A stretch of DNA of 64,000 nt, taken from positions 372,001-436,000 of the forward strand of contig KN817529.1 in NCBI GenBank assembly GCA_000827495.1, in the 5' to 3' direction. The stretch is from Hypholoma sublateritium FD-334 SS-4. Taxonomy: Eukaryota; Basidiomycota; Agaricomycetes; Agaricales; Strophariaceae. The translations under genes and the position numbers were made by a program. The notes beneath the pieces were generated by a model. The model was given only the letters and a program-made list of their open reading frames with translations. It did no database searches and was not told the DNA's origin. Shown piece by piece: positions 22,901 through 32,612 of the stretch. Every line of letters starts with the position of its first letter. The stretch's first letter is position 1.

Positions 22901-24802
22901 TTACTGTCCAAAACTGAATCCTCCTTGGGGGGCACTCATATCGGTGTGGAACTATTGAATAAATATCAGTTTTATGATACTAGAAATTGATACGTCTAGA
23001 CTTACAGCAAACGCGCCAGAAGCATCAACAGAGGGTGCGCTGATGGCAGTGTCGACATCCTCTTCGTCGGGGAAGTACTTGTCCATGATGTTGAACGCCT
23101 TCTTGTAGATCTCTAAGTTGTCGTGCTGTTGCAGATTGTGGATGGTGATCATGCCTCCGGCCTCTTCAACGTATAACGCGTATTGGTTGGCAGCACCAGG
23201 CCCGGCAGCAATCTTGTCCTGTTCGCCGATTTTAAGGATGTTGTCCAATCCATCAAGGGCAACTTGGATGATCTTGTTGTCCATCATGGTCAGCAAGTCA
23301 CACAGAGGCTTGATGCAACCTTGGGAGACGAGATAACGGATTTGAGCGGGTTCCTGGAGACCGCCGGAAGTGGCATTGGAGATGGCCCAGCATGCCTCTT
23401 TCCGCGTCTTGAAATCCGCATTCTGGAGAATGTTGATAAGAGGAGGAATGATGTTGGCATCAATAACGGATTGTATTTGAGGAGGAGATCCGGCAGTGAT
23501 GTTCGAGATCGTCCAGCAGGCTTCCTTACGGATACCATCCTTGGGAGATGAAAGGAGAGACAGAAGAGCAGGAAGAGCTCCCGAAGCAATCACAACCTGT
23601 GTTTGGAGGTCATCTCCTGTCACAATGTTTCCGACGGAACGGAGAGCCGGAGTCTGGACAGAAGTCGACTGGTGCAAAAGTAAGTCCACAAGGCGCCTGC
23701 ACACTCCAGATTCAATGACAGCTTGTATTTTGTCATTCGATCCGTCAGAAAGGTAAGAAATTGCCCAGCAGGCATCAATCAGGATTTCATCATCGAGAGA
23801 GTAGATAAGTTTGGTCAAAACAGTCAACGCAGGGGAGATCTAGCATATCGCGATTAGCCACTGAAAGATAGCAACAAGGACGGAAAGACGTACAAGCTCC
23901 CAATCTGGCTGGGGCGATTTCCCTCTGCAGAAATTGCTCAATGTCCAAGTTGCATTGCGAAGCATGCTGAGTTTGTGATTTTCGCTGAGGAGTGTAAGCA
24001 AAGGCCTCAAGGCACCTTGTTGAAGAACGTAGTCCCTGCATTGAGGACTATCGCCGGCGATGTTTCCGAGTGCCCAAACAGCTTGCTCTCGGACATCGAG
24101 GACAGGGGATGACAAAAGGTTGATGAATTCGGGGACAGCCTGAGCATTGATAACAACTTGAGTGTGTTCAGCGGTTCCGGAGGCAATGTTGGTCAGGGCC
24201 CAAGCAGCTTCAAACTGTAGAATTTCGGAAAGGAAAAAGTTGTCAAAAGAAAAGTTCATGTTGTATAAGGCTAGTGGCATACCTGAAGCATCGCATGTCC
24301 GTGCTTCAAGAATTCAACAAAACGAGGTACAACACCACACTCAATTACGCGCTCGATGGGCGGATTCTTCTCTTTTGAAAGAAGTTTGCGGAACTTGGTC
24401 GTCGCATCGAGCTGACGCTCAGGATCATCCGAAAAGACACCGGAAATCATTTCATCGGCAAGCTAGTGTTCATGAAAAGAGGTTGGGATGATTATCCACA
24501 AAACCGTGTTGTACACGTTGCTCACTGGTGGATCCCAAACACCTCCACCAATCTCCTCATCTGAGTCGGCGCCTGAAGATGGAAGAAAATTGCGTCTTTT
24601 CGAGATATTTTCCTCGCGCTTCTGTCTTCTGATCTCCACTTGCTGTTCCTCGCGACGACGTCTGAGGTCGTCCTGCTTGAGGGGGCCTTTGGCTTTGTAG
24701 GCTGCGTGACGAGAACGCGTTCACGAAAGGATCGCGATAATGAAAGATATGATACTCACCCTCCCTACGAGCCTTCATAGTGCGAGATTCAGCGGCTTCC
24801 AT
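22901..24802 (-). CDS. SRP1: Importin alpha (karyopherin alpha)
   Basis: Adaptor that binds classical nuclear localisation signals and links them to importin beta. The N-terminal importin-beta-binding region is strongly basic ([12 protein letters not shown], then [24 protein letters not shown] within residues 20-50). It is followed by the acidic linker and armadillo repeats carrying the NLS-binding W...N ladder: [74 protein letters not shown]. The C-terminal arm-10 region is [20 protein letters not shown]. At least six exons; the last is 51 bases coding [16 protein letters not shown]. About 530 residues, normal. ATG 24802 gives the family start. Confidence 0.95.
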
Positions 24803-25667
24803 AACTTTGTTTTGATTGTAGAGTGGCGAGGATGATATGCGATGGAAGATGAAAAGAAAGAGACAAGAACGAGGAACGGTGGATTGGGTTCAAATTGAGT
24901 TTAGCTCTGCAAAGATGTGACTTGATCATCTCGTGATCTTATCCATTGCTTGTCACGAGTAGAGCCTGTCACACATTTTGGATTTTCTCTCCTTCAACTG
25001 GGCTCGGATTACTTACTTTCAAGTCGCTCTGCAACCTGTGCTTTTCTGGTCTATTCATACCTGCAAGGAAAGAATGTAAATGAAACCCCCATTTTACTTG
25101 CTTGCCCGTTAAACTCCGAATGCCATGGCCCATGTCGTTGGCTATTAGTCTATTAGAATCGTCCGACACTTACGCTGCCCAAACGCTGCAGCCTTGCTAC
25201 AGCCTGCCGCAGCTTGAGCTGCTCGACAATAGTGGGCAATGCATTTCCTGCTTTTCGAAATGGCTCTTGACAGTTTGAAATATCAAGTGAGCTCTTCCCT
25301 ACTCGACTACGATCCTGCGTCAATTAATTATATGACAAGCTATATCGAGCATAACGCCAGATATTCACACCCTCGTCTCTCCAAAACCTCTTGGAATCCG
25401 CGCAAAAATGTCATGGGACTGCTCAGCTGGGGATGGCGTGCTATACTAGTTGAGAAGTCTTCAATATTTTTACTCACGGAAAGACACGAGAATGTAAATG
25501 GAAGACCTTACCTATATAATTAGCGACAAAAACGCCTTCCTGGACTCCGGCGACGTGAGATTACCGTTTCTTCCGAATAACTATCGTCATACTGAAAGTG
25601 TAAGGTCAAGCTGCTCCCTCGTATTAATATCTTCCTTGCCTGACTCCATACTCTGTTGATATCCACC
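24803..25667. other. Intergenic between importin alpha and P450-3
   Basis: About 865 bases serving as divergent upstream region of both genes. A plus-strand frame of 95 codons (25239-25523) has no recognisable motif and probably is not a gene. Confidence 0.4.
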
Positions 25668-27928
25668 ATGGTCCCAGATATGTCGGTTTATACCATCTTT
25701 GCTATCGGAATAGCCCTATATCTTCTGAAAGGTTGGCTAGCTCGGCGGAGCACCCTTTCTTTACCTCCTGGTCCAAAAGGCTACCCGTTTATTGGGAATG
25801 TCTATGACATTCCTCATCACTATCCTTGGCTGACATACACTGAATGGGCGCGCATTTATGGGGATGTTTTTTCGTTCAGTGTTTTTGGAAAAACCACAGT
25901 TGTCCTCAACTCTATAGAAGCGGTTACAGAGTTATTGGAGAAACGGTCCTCCAATTATTCTGACCGCCCACGAATGGTTCTTGGTTCTTGTTTTATGGGA
26001 TGTTTATAACGATGCTTATCAATATTACTCTTAGGTTATGGCCAACGAGCTAATGAACTGGGACTGGGATTTTGCACATATGCGTTATTCAGACTGGTGG
26101 AGGTAATAAATCATTTGAGAATCAGTGTCCCCAAATAATTCATCTTTTTCATAGACGTCATCGAAGGATGTTTCATCAATACTTTCAACCGAGAAATATC
26201 GCATTGTACCATCCAATTCAAAAGAAATTGTCCATAGTACTTCTAGATCAACTTGTTCGCTCCCCAGCAGAATTTGCTCCCCACATTCGACAGTTAGTCT
26301 TCTGATAGTTGAATTCAGAAATTACACTTGAACTTGTACTTTTAGATTTGTCGCCTCCATTGTTCTGCAAGCAGCATATGGTCATGAAGTGAAGTCTGAG
26401 GATGATTTTTACATCAATCTGGTTCACGCTGCGGTCAAGCCTCTCCTCCTCGTTGTACACGCTACAGGAAAATTTTTTGTCGAATTTGTTCCGTCGTTGA
26501 AATATATCCCAGGTAGGTTCATTTACGAGTAACTGCTTTCATTCTGCCACTGTAGCTAATATTTCTACGTTCCAACAGATTGGATTCCTGGTGCAGGATT
26601 CAAACGGAATGCAAAAATCTGGCGCAAAGGGGCCCTTGACGTTCGCAATGTGCCATTTGATGCAGTCAAGAAGTCCATAGTAAGATTATCATCTCTCCTT
26701 TTTTGTTGCGTTTATCAAGCCCTTCACAGGACGAAGGGTCAGCGCAGAGGTCATTTGTATATGACAACATGGAGAAAATCAGGCTGAACAAAACAGCCGA
26801 TGTTCTCGAAGAAGAAGAGATTGTCAAGAATTGCGCTGCGATCATTTATCTAGGTGAATTTGTTTTGATTCGGAGCGGATACAACGTCACTCATGCACCC
26901 TATATTGCCTGTAGCCGGCTCGGATACAGTGAGTCTATTGCATAAAGATTAATTGCACTTGTTGTCTAATAGCATATATAAATTAGACTGCGTCTCTTCT
27001 CCTGGCTTGGGTAATGGCCATGGTCCTCAATCCTGATGTGCAAAAACGCGCTCAAGAAGAAATAGACCAAGTCGTCGGGATGTCAAGGTTACCGGAATTC
27101 AGTGATAGGAATTCCATGCCATATATCCAAGCTACGCTCTTCGAGACACTGAGATGGTTCTCTGTCACTCCTCTAGGTAATACAACATATATCTATCCTT
27201 GGGCTAGTAATTTATCGAATCATATTAAAGCACTCCCCCATCGTGCAGTCAAGGAAGACGAATATAATGGGTTTAGGATACCAGCTGGTGAGTGCCCCTT
27301 GGTCAATTGCATTATGAAGCACTTGTGACAAAATTTCCTTGATATATAGGTGCCACTGTAACGCCTAATACTTGGTAAGTCGCTCAATTCAGCCGTTGTC
27401 GCGGTTGAGTGCTCCGACTTTTATTTATCCATGCTTCAGGGCAATCTTGCACGACGAAAGACTATACCCAGAGCCCTTCAAATTTGATCCTAATCGTTTC
27501 CTAAAAGATGGTGTGGTCAGTTTTGCGCAACAGCCGGATCCCCTTCTCACTGGAAGCTTTGGATACGGCCGACGGCAAGTATTTTTTAGATGTTCAGAGA
27601 CACTCTAATATCATTAATTTTGTAGAAACTGTCCCGGTCGGTATCTTGCATTGGACACAGCTTGGATTGCAATAGCATCTATTCTAGCGACATCGCATAT
27701 TGGCAAAACTGTTGATGGTAAAGGTCAAATCACAGAACCAGTTGTGGCTTTTACAGACGGGCTTGTTAGGTGTGTTTGGATTGTCTATGTATGATGCAAT
27801 ATGTTTCTGACTAGTGGCGAATTCATTACCACTCCTCAAGCCATATGAAACCTTACCAAGTCCACTTCGCACCGCGTTTCCACGGTGCTATTGACATGAT
27901 AGAGTCTGCCAAAGCGCATGCTTTGTGA
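25668..27928 (+). CDS. Cytochrome P450 monooxygenase, third family member
   Basis: Same subfamily and exon plan as the tandem pair at 834-7256, but on the plus strand and more diverged. Anchor: VYTIFAIGIALYLLKGWLARR; hinge: LSLPPGPKGYPFIGN. Then the ELLEKRSSNYSDRPRM block, the D-block DEGSAQRSFVYDN, and I-helix AGSDTTAS split over two introns near 26910-26985. The ExxR motif is ETLR, followed by the PNRF motif and haem loop FGYGRR/NCPGRYLA. The intron before the haem cysteine (27575-27625) starts with GC rather than GT; using it keeps CGA-CG/A-AAC in frame, while the nearby GT would break the frame. The last exon reads HMKPYQVHFAPRF and ends at TGA 27928. ATG 25668 sits in a good context (CCACCATGG). 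No disabling mutation seen. Confidence 0.88.
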
Positions 27929-28429
27929 TGGAGGCCCCGAGTGATAATTATCCCATGAGCCTGCGATGTGCGTATAGTATGAGTGAGAAATATTCTGAAT
28001 ACTTGCCTAGGCTTCTACATGTGTTTTCCAGTTATTATGAACAAATCGAAATATTACCTTCGTGACTCTGTCCCTTTGTACTTATCGTCCTCGATATAAT
28101 AAAATTTTCCTTCTAACTATCGCTCGCAAGTGAGAATCTGCTAGATCTGAGTTCTCTCTTACTTATGACAGGAGTAACTAGTAGCTTACGAGATAACCAC
28201 GGTGGCATATTTGGCGATGGAACCAGCTGACATCCTGGCTCCCGGGCCAGCACTAGAGCGCTAACGGGGGTGAGTCGCGCCTTGAACGTTTGAACAATTT
28301 AAGGCGGCCCACTCGCGTTGGGGCCGGATTGTCATTGGTCTTGATTTGGTTTGATCGGTTATAAACATATGGGTTTACTCGAGGTCAATGCGCCGAGGCA
28401 AGGCCGTTCTCGTACGTAACGCGCACATA
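27929..28429. other. Intergenic downstream of P450-3
   Basis: About 500 bases, first AT-rich (probable 3' UTR), then GC-rich from about 28230. No gene seen. Confidence 0.35.
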
Positions 28430-28655
28430 CCGGTCACTGCCCCAGCGCACACCGTCACATCGGCGGCCTAACCCACTTGAGGTGACCACATATGCCCCCA
28501 CCTTCGGCGGCCTAACCCACTTGCGGTGACCATATATGCCTTCGGCGGCCTAACCCACTTGCGGTGACCATATATGCCCCCCCACCTTTGGTCACTGCCC
28601 GAGCGCACACCACCACCGCTGTGGTCTAACCCAGTCGCGGTGTCCACACATGCCT
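28430..28655. repeat. Short tandem-repeat array
   Basis: Three near-identical units with core CGGCGGCCTAACCCACTTG followed by GGTGACCATATATGCC start near 28461, 28505 and 28542, and a degenerate fourth near 28621. The array is flanked on the left (28432) and inside the right part (28589) by a second shared element, GGTCACTGCCC.AGCGCACACC. So there is a unit of about 40 bases nested in a longer repeat of about 155 bases. It lies between an intact P450 and a P450 pseudogene. Confidence 0.7.
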
Positions 28656-29750
28656 CTCACACGTACGGCTAAAAATAGAGCACACAGAGTCAGAGACTTT
28701 GCCTGTCAGGCCAGCCTGATCTGTCTCACCATCCACACATTTTTGCCTCTGACCGTCACTGAGAAGGCATTCGAGTCAACAACGAGTCCATTTTTTTATT
28801 ATAAACAATCAGCCATCGCTCCGCTCATCAAAGTCCGAGTAAATGCAGCGTCATGAAGAAACCGGCGTCCGAGGATCAAACGAACGTACGAACCGACGTA
28901 CATAATGGGCAATGTCGCAACGACCGTCGACAAACCAGTCAGCCCAAGAATCCACGCAGGGTTCTGTCGTCCCAAACGATATTTCACAATGCACACCGCC
29001 GTCGTCCTTCAGCTCCATCACTTCAGCTTTCGCTTGCAACTCGAGAGTCGAGGGCTTTTCCAAACACGAGAACGGCGTCCAGGACGGAGAAATCCATTAA
29101 GCCTCAAAGTCTACATCAGAGGTCCTTGCTGCATCGATTTCGCGAGAGAAAGTGGGCCTCCGCGTTCTCTAGTTTTCAATCGCAACGGAGCTTCACCGGA
29201 GAGCCCGTCAACCTTTCCGTCGTCGTCTTCGGAACGGCCCATCTCAAGTTATCAACGATGAGTTCTTGCCAGGCGAGACATTCGACGTATTGCACACTGG
29301 GATCTGCCTCCGCCGCATACGCACATGCGAAGCATGCCAAACGCAGGCCCGTCGGAGGACGTGGCACCAAGGCGCGCCGCGCAACCCGGCGTCCTTGCAG
29401 GGCACTTGGTCAAGCTCGCAACGGCGTTGTCAGCGGTGGTGCTTCCGCCAGCATCCGCGCGCAGCGGCCATAATCGCACGAGCAGCGACGCAACATCGCG
29501 TAATGCAAGTCCGATTGCCGCCACAGCGGCGCGCCCAAAAACAGTAGCCAGGCGCACTCACCCGAGCGCGCTCACCGGCACAGTAGTAGCCACTGTCAAA
29601 AACCCCGCGCCCGTGCAAGGTCTTAGCAGTATGCACGCGCTTGCTTTGGGGAGCGTCGCATTGCCCAGTCGCGGCCTCACGAGGGGCCGCGCTGGGTCGC
29701 CAAGCGCGGTTGCACTCTCGCGCGGACTCACTTCAACTCGGATCACTCTA
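28656..29750. other. GC-rich block of unknown nature
   Basis: About 1.1 kb much richer in G+C than the P450 sequences on both sides, with overlapping open frames on both strands, as expected for GC-rich DNA. A minus-strand frame at 28799-28996 contains a hydrophobic stretch (ILGLTGLSTVVATLPIMYVG). I see no transposase, reverse transcriptase or other known domain, and no clear terminal repeats. It abuts the truncated N-terminus of the P450 pseudogene. It may be an insertion or a remnant of a mobile element; unresolved. Confidence 0.35.
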
Positions 29751-29760
29751 ATAGATCACT

Positions 29761-30502
29761 CTGGTCTCTTATTTTCTAAGCTCTGGATCAAACGACGAGG
29801 CGCTCTACCTTTACCTCCTGTACCCAAAGGTTACCCTATGATTGGTAATATCTATGATATCCCTCACCACTATCTGATTCATACTGGTTGGATACCTGGT
29901 GCAGGATTCAAAAGGAATGCTGAAATCTGGGCTACAATGGCTTGTGATCTTCGTGATGTGCCGTTCAACGCTGTCAAAAACTCCATGGTAATACGACTCA
30001 TTGTCCTACAAAGTCAATATTATTCAATAGGGTTGCAGGACGAGGGGACTGCGCAAAGGTCCTTTGCCTATGATAATTGAAATCAGACGTGTCGGTTAAC
30101 TTCGCTGAAGAGGAAGGGATTGCGCGGAACTCAGGCGCTGCGGTTATATATGCGGGTAAGCCAAAGGTAAGCGTAACAATTTGAAAAATGTCGATACGTA
30201 CATATGATTCTTCGGATACACATACACAGACGGCTCGAATACAGTAAGACTGCATTGTTCAAATGCATCCATTCTGGTTACTTCAAATATTTAGCAAAAC
30301 TGTGGATGAGAATGGTAGCATAATAGAATCATTGATAGCCACTACAGATGGTCTTGTCAGGTACGTCTGACTGAGACTCAGCATACAGAGTGCACTGACC
30401 ATTTTTATACAAAACCATCCAAAGTCCTACGAAGTTCAAATTAACCTTCGTTTGGATGGAGTTTGCGACTTGATAGAGTCTGCTAAGGCATATATTTCCT
30501 GA
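29761..30502 (+). pseudogene. Cytochrome P450 pseudogene with internal deletions
   Basis: Fragments match the P450 at 25668-27928 in order. The anchor is mostly lost; then the hinge region LPLPPVPKGYPMIGNIYDIPHHY. This is joined directly to the equivalent of residue about 200 (GWIPGAGFKRNAEIW, DVPFNAVKNSM), with about 120 residues missing. After an intron-like gap comes DEGTAQRSFAYDN, closed by a stop codon. Next is a frame-shifted piece, then a jump past the I-helix, ExxR and haem loop to the C-terminal TVDENGSIIES.IATTDGLV and YEVQINLRL..DLIESAKAY. The last intron acceptor appears changed from AG to AA near 30417. With no haem cysteine it cannot be a working P450. Confidence 0.85.
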
Positions 30503-30606
30503 AAGAGAAAAGCACCAGAATAGATACTTGATCGACTATCATCAATAAGCATCATATTAGAGTCTGTAAAGGAGACTAAGAAGAATGTGTATTACACATT
30601 TTGGAG

Positions 30607-32033
30607 TTACAATGCGGTCTCTAAAGGGATGGAAACCGCTATAGCAGGGTTTCCAGATGGAGTGGCAAAATACGGAATAGTTCGCAGATTTTCTGGGGTA
30701 GGCCCTTCTGCCTCCAGTTTCTTCCGAGCTCGATCCGTCTAAATCAATGAGCTGCCTGCATCCGTTGGGAAAGTAGCGTAATGACTTACAATTCCGGAAT
30801 TCGCCATGCCACGCTCAAGACCCTCCAACAATGTGCAAGCTTTACACAACGTGTTACTTGACATATAGCCACATCTTTGGCATGTTTCTATTGATTTGTT
30901 GGGCCAATAGGATCGGATTTATCAAGAAGATTTTACGGAAAGGCTCACGCTGTAGTTTTTGCGTTGCCTTGATCTCATCCTTGATCTCAAACGCCTCCCC
31001 GGAATGAATAATGTCAATGATGGCACTGGGTCGAGCAGCTTCAAGATCCTTCAAAAATGCTCGCGCGTGTCCACGATACGCATCTGGCGAATATATGCAT
31101 TCGGTGGAGAAATAGTCCAGCTTTTTAAAGTAGGCATACCTATTGGCATAACAAATGGTCAGACACCATGAATGTCAGTTGCACCCAAAAAGCAACTTAC
31201 ATTACAATCTCTTTCTCATAGGCATATTTGAAGGGCTTTGATCTACGGATAGTGTCTTCACCTTGGGTACATATTGCAGTACAGCGGCCCAGCCGTGCAA
31301 TGTCACCACGCATAACTGCCACAGATATAGTGAGCATTGAGTTCCTCGAACATGAGGATTTAGATAACGAACTGTTCATCAAGACAGTCTCTGCTATATC
31401 ATCTGCATTGTGTCCAGTTACAATGTGATCCACATTCAACATCGCAGCTCCGCGATCAAGAGCCTGTCTGCGAAATACGCCGCAGAAAGTGCAATTATTC
31501 TTCCTTCCGATCTGCGAGACGATAGCATCCATAGTCCATCCGTATAATTCGTCATATGATAAGATCTTCAACGGCATGTCATACTGCTGCTGGTTTCGCT
31601 TGACGGTCTGAAGTTCTTTACATTAGATTATCAAAAAAGACAGCAGCATGTCATAAATGATGGTACACACCTCTAAGGAGTCATCGCGGTAACCAGTGAT
31701 TCCCTCGTCTATTGACAAAAGAAAGAGATCAAGGCTATAATTATATCGTTCATTCAATGTCTTCATGACATATGCCAGGACGGTGGAGTCTATCTTACAT
31801 CCTGAGTAAACAAATTATTGGGAGTAAGAGTGTGAGGGTGTCGTACCTTTGCCTCCAGATGCACCGATCGCTACTCTGTCTCCAGGGCTGAAGAGGTGAG
31901 ATTGGGTGATGGTATTGTGGACTTCAGTTTCAAAGACGTAGAAGAAGCATTCGCGGCATATTTGTTGTCCCGTTTTCGGCCGTTTGAGCATAGCTTTTGC
32001 CTTGTGGCACAGAGCACAGATACGGGGCGCCAT
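30607..32033 (-). CDS. NCS6: Cytoplasmic tRNA 2-thiolation protein 1 (Ncs6/Ctu1)
   Basis: ATP-pyrophosphatase-type enzyme that, with Ncs2/Ctu2 and Urm1, thiolates wobble uridine of tRNA Lys, Glu and Gln. N-terminal zinc-binding pairs: CALCHKAKA and CRECFF. The PP-loop [14 protein letters not shown] is split by an intron after GGK. Then [16 protein letters not shown], the [16 protein letters not shown] catalytic-cysteine region, and the [16 protein letters not shown] block. The C-terminal zinc pairs are [16 protein letters not shown], followed by [11 protein letters not shown]. Seven exons; the last (ending at TAA 30607) codes [20 protein letters not shown]. About 370 residues. ATG 32033 gives the conserved start. 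Confidence 0.92.
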
Positions 32034-32612
32034 TATTCAGAGATTGGGGGGATTCGCGGGGGATAGCCCTGAAAGTTGGACAGTACTTGAAACTAAAGTT
32101 TGAATCAAGTTTGAATGACTCTTTTTTGAGCCTTGATTCAGATTAGCGCTAATTAGATGTCACGTGTCAACGTCCCGGAGTCTGGGCTCTAGCCTCTGGG
32201 ACTCCGAAGTCACCACTCCAATCTCAATTATCGTGTTAAATAAAAACTAGAGGATTTGCCGCCAGTGGCGGCATAAACCTTGCCTGATCATCACAGAGGA
32301 GTGGAAAGTGAGATTTATCAAAGGCGAAATCTCGGGGAAAAGCTAGGCACGAATTATGAACCCGCAACAAACCTTGTCAAGGAAGGTAATATTGGAGTTC
32401 CCGTTTGGCCATTTTTATGGCCGACGGGAACTTTCTCTGCTATTATTGTCCGCGCGATTCCTCTAACGTAGCCATCATTGGACTTAATTAATATGGAGGA
32501 GTTTTATTCTAACACGATAGCAAAGCGGGCCGAAAGAAAGCCCATCGCAACTCGAGTAGTCGGAATTATGATGCCATGGTCCATCCTGGTCCAAATCCAA
32601 TCGTTCTGAGCC
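32034..32612. other. Intergenic between NCS6 and NPL4
   Basis: About 580 bases: NCS6 upstream region and NPL4 3' flank. A CACGTG box lies at 32161-32166, about 130 bases before the NCS6 start. No gene supported. Confidence 0.4.

Noticed and set aside
25239..25523. Plus-strand frame of 95 codons upstream of P450-3
   Set aside because: No recognisable motif and no splice context; probably part of the intergenic region.
29325..30080. Plus-strand frame of 251 codons joining the GC-rich block to the P450 fragment
   Set aside because: A chance read-through: the first part has no P450 character and the second is the pseudogene with its deletion junction. Not treated as a fusion gene.
834..30502. 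P450 family as a secondary-metabolite gene cluster
   Set aside because: No terpene cyclase, PKS, NRPS, prenyltransferase, transporter or pathway regulator lies between or beside them; the neighbours are core genes.
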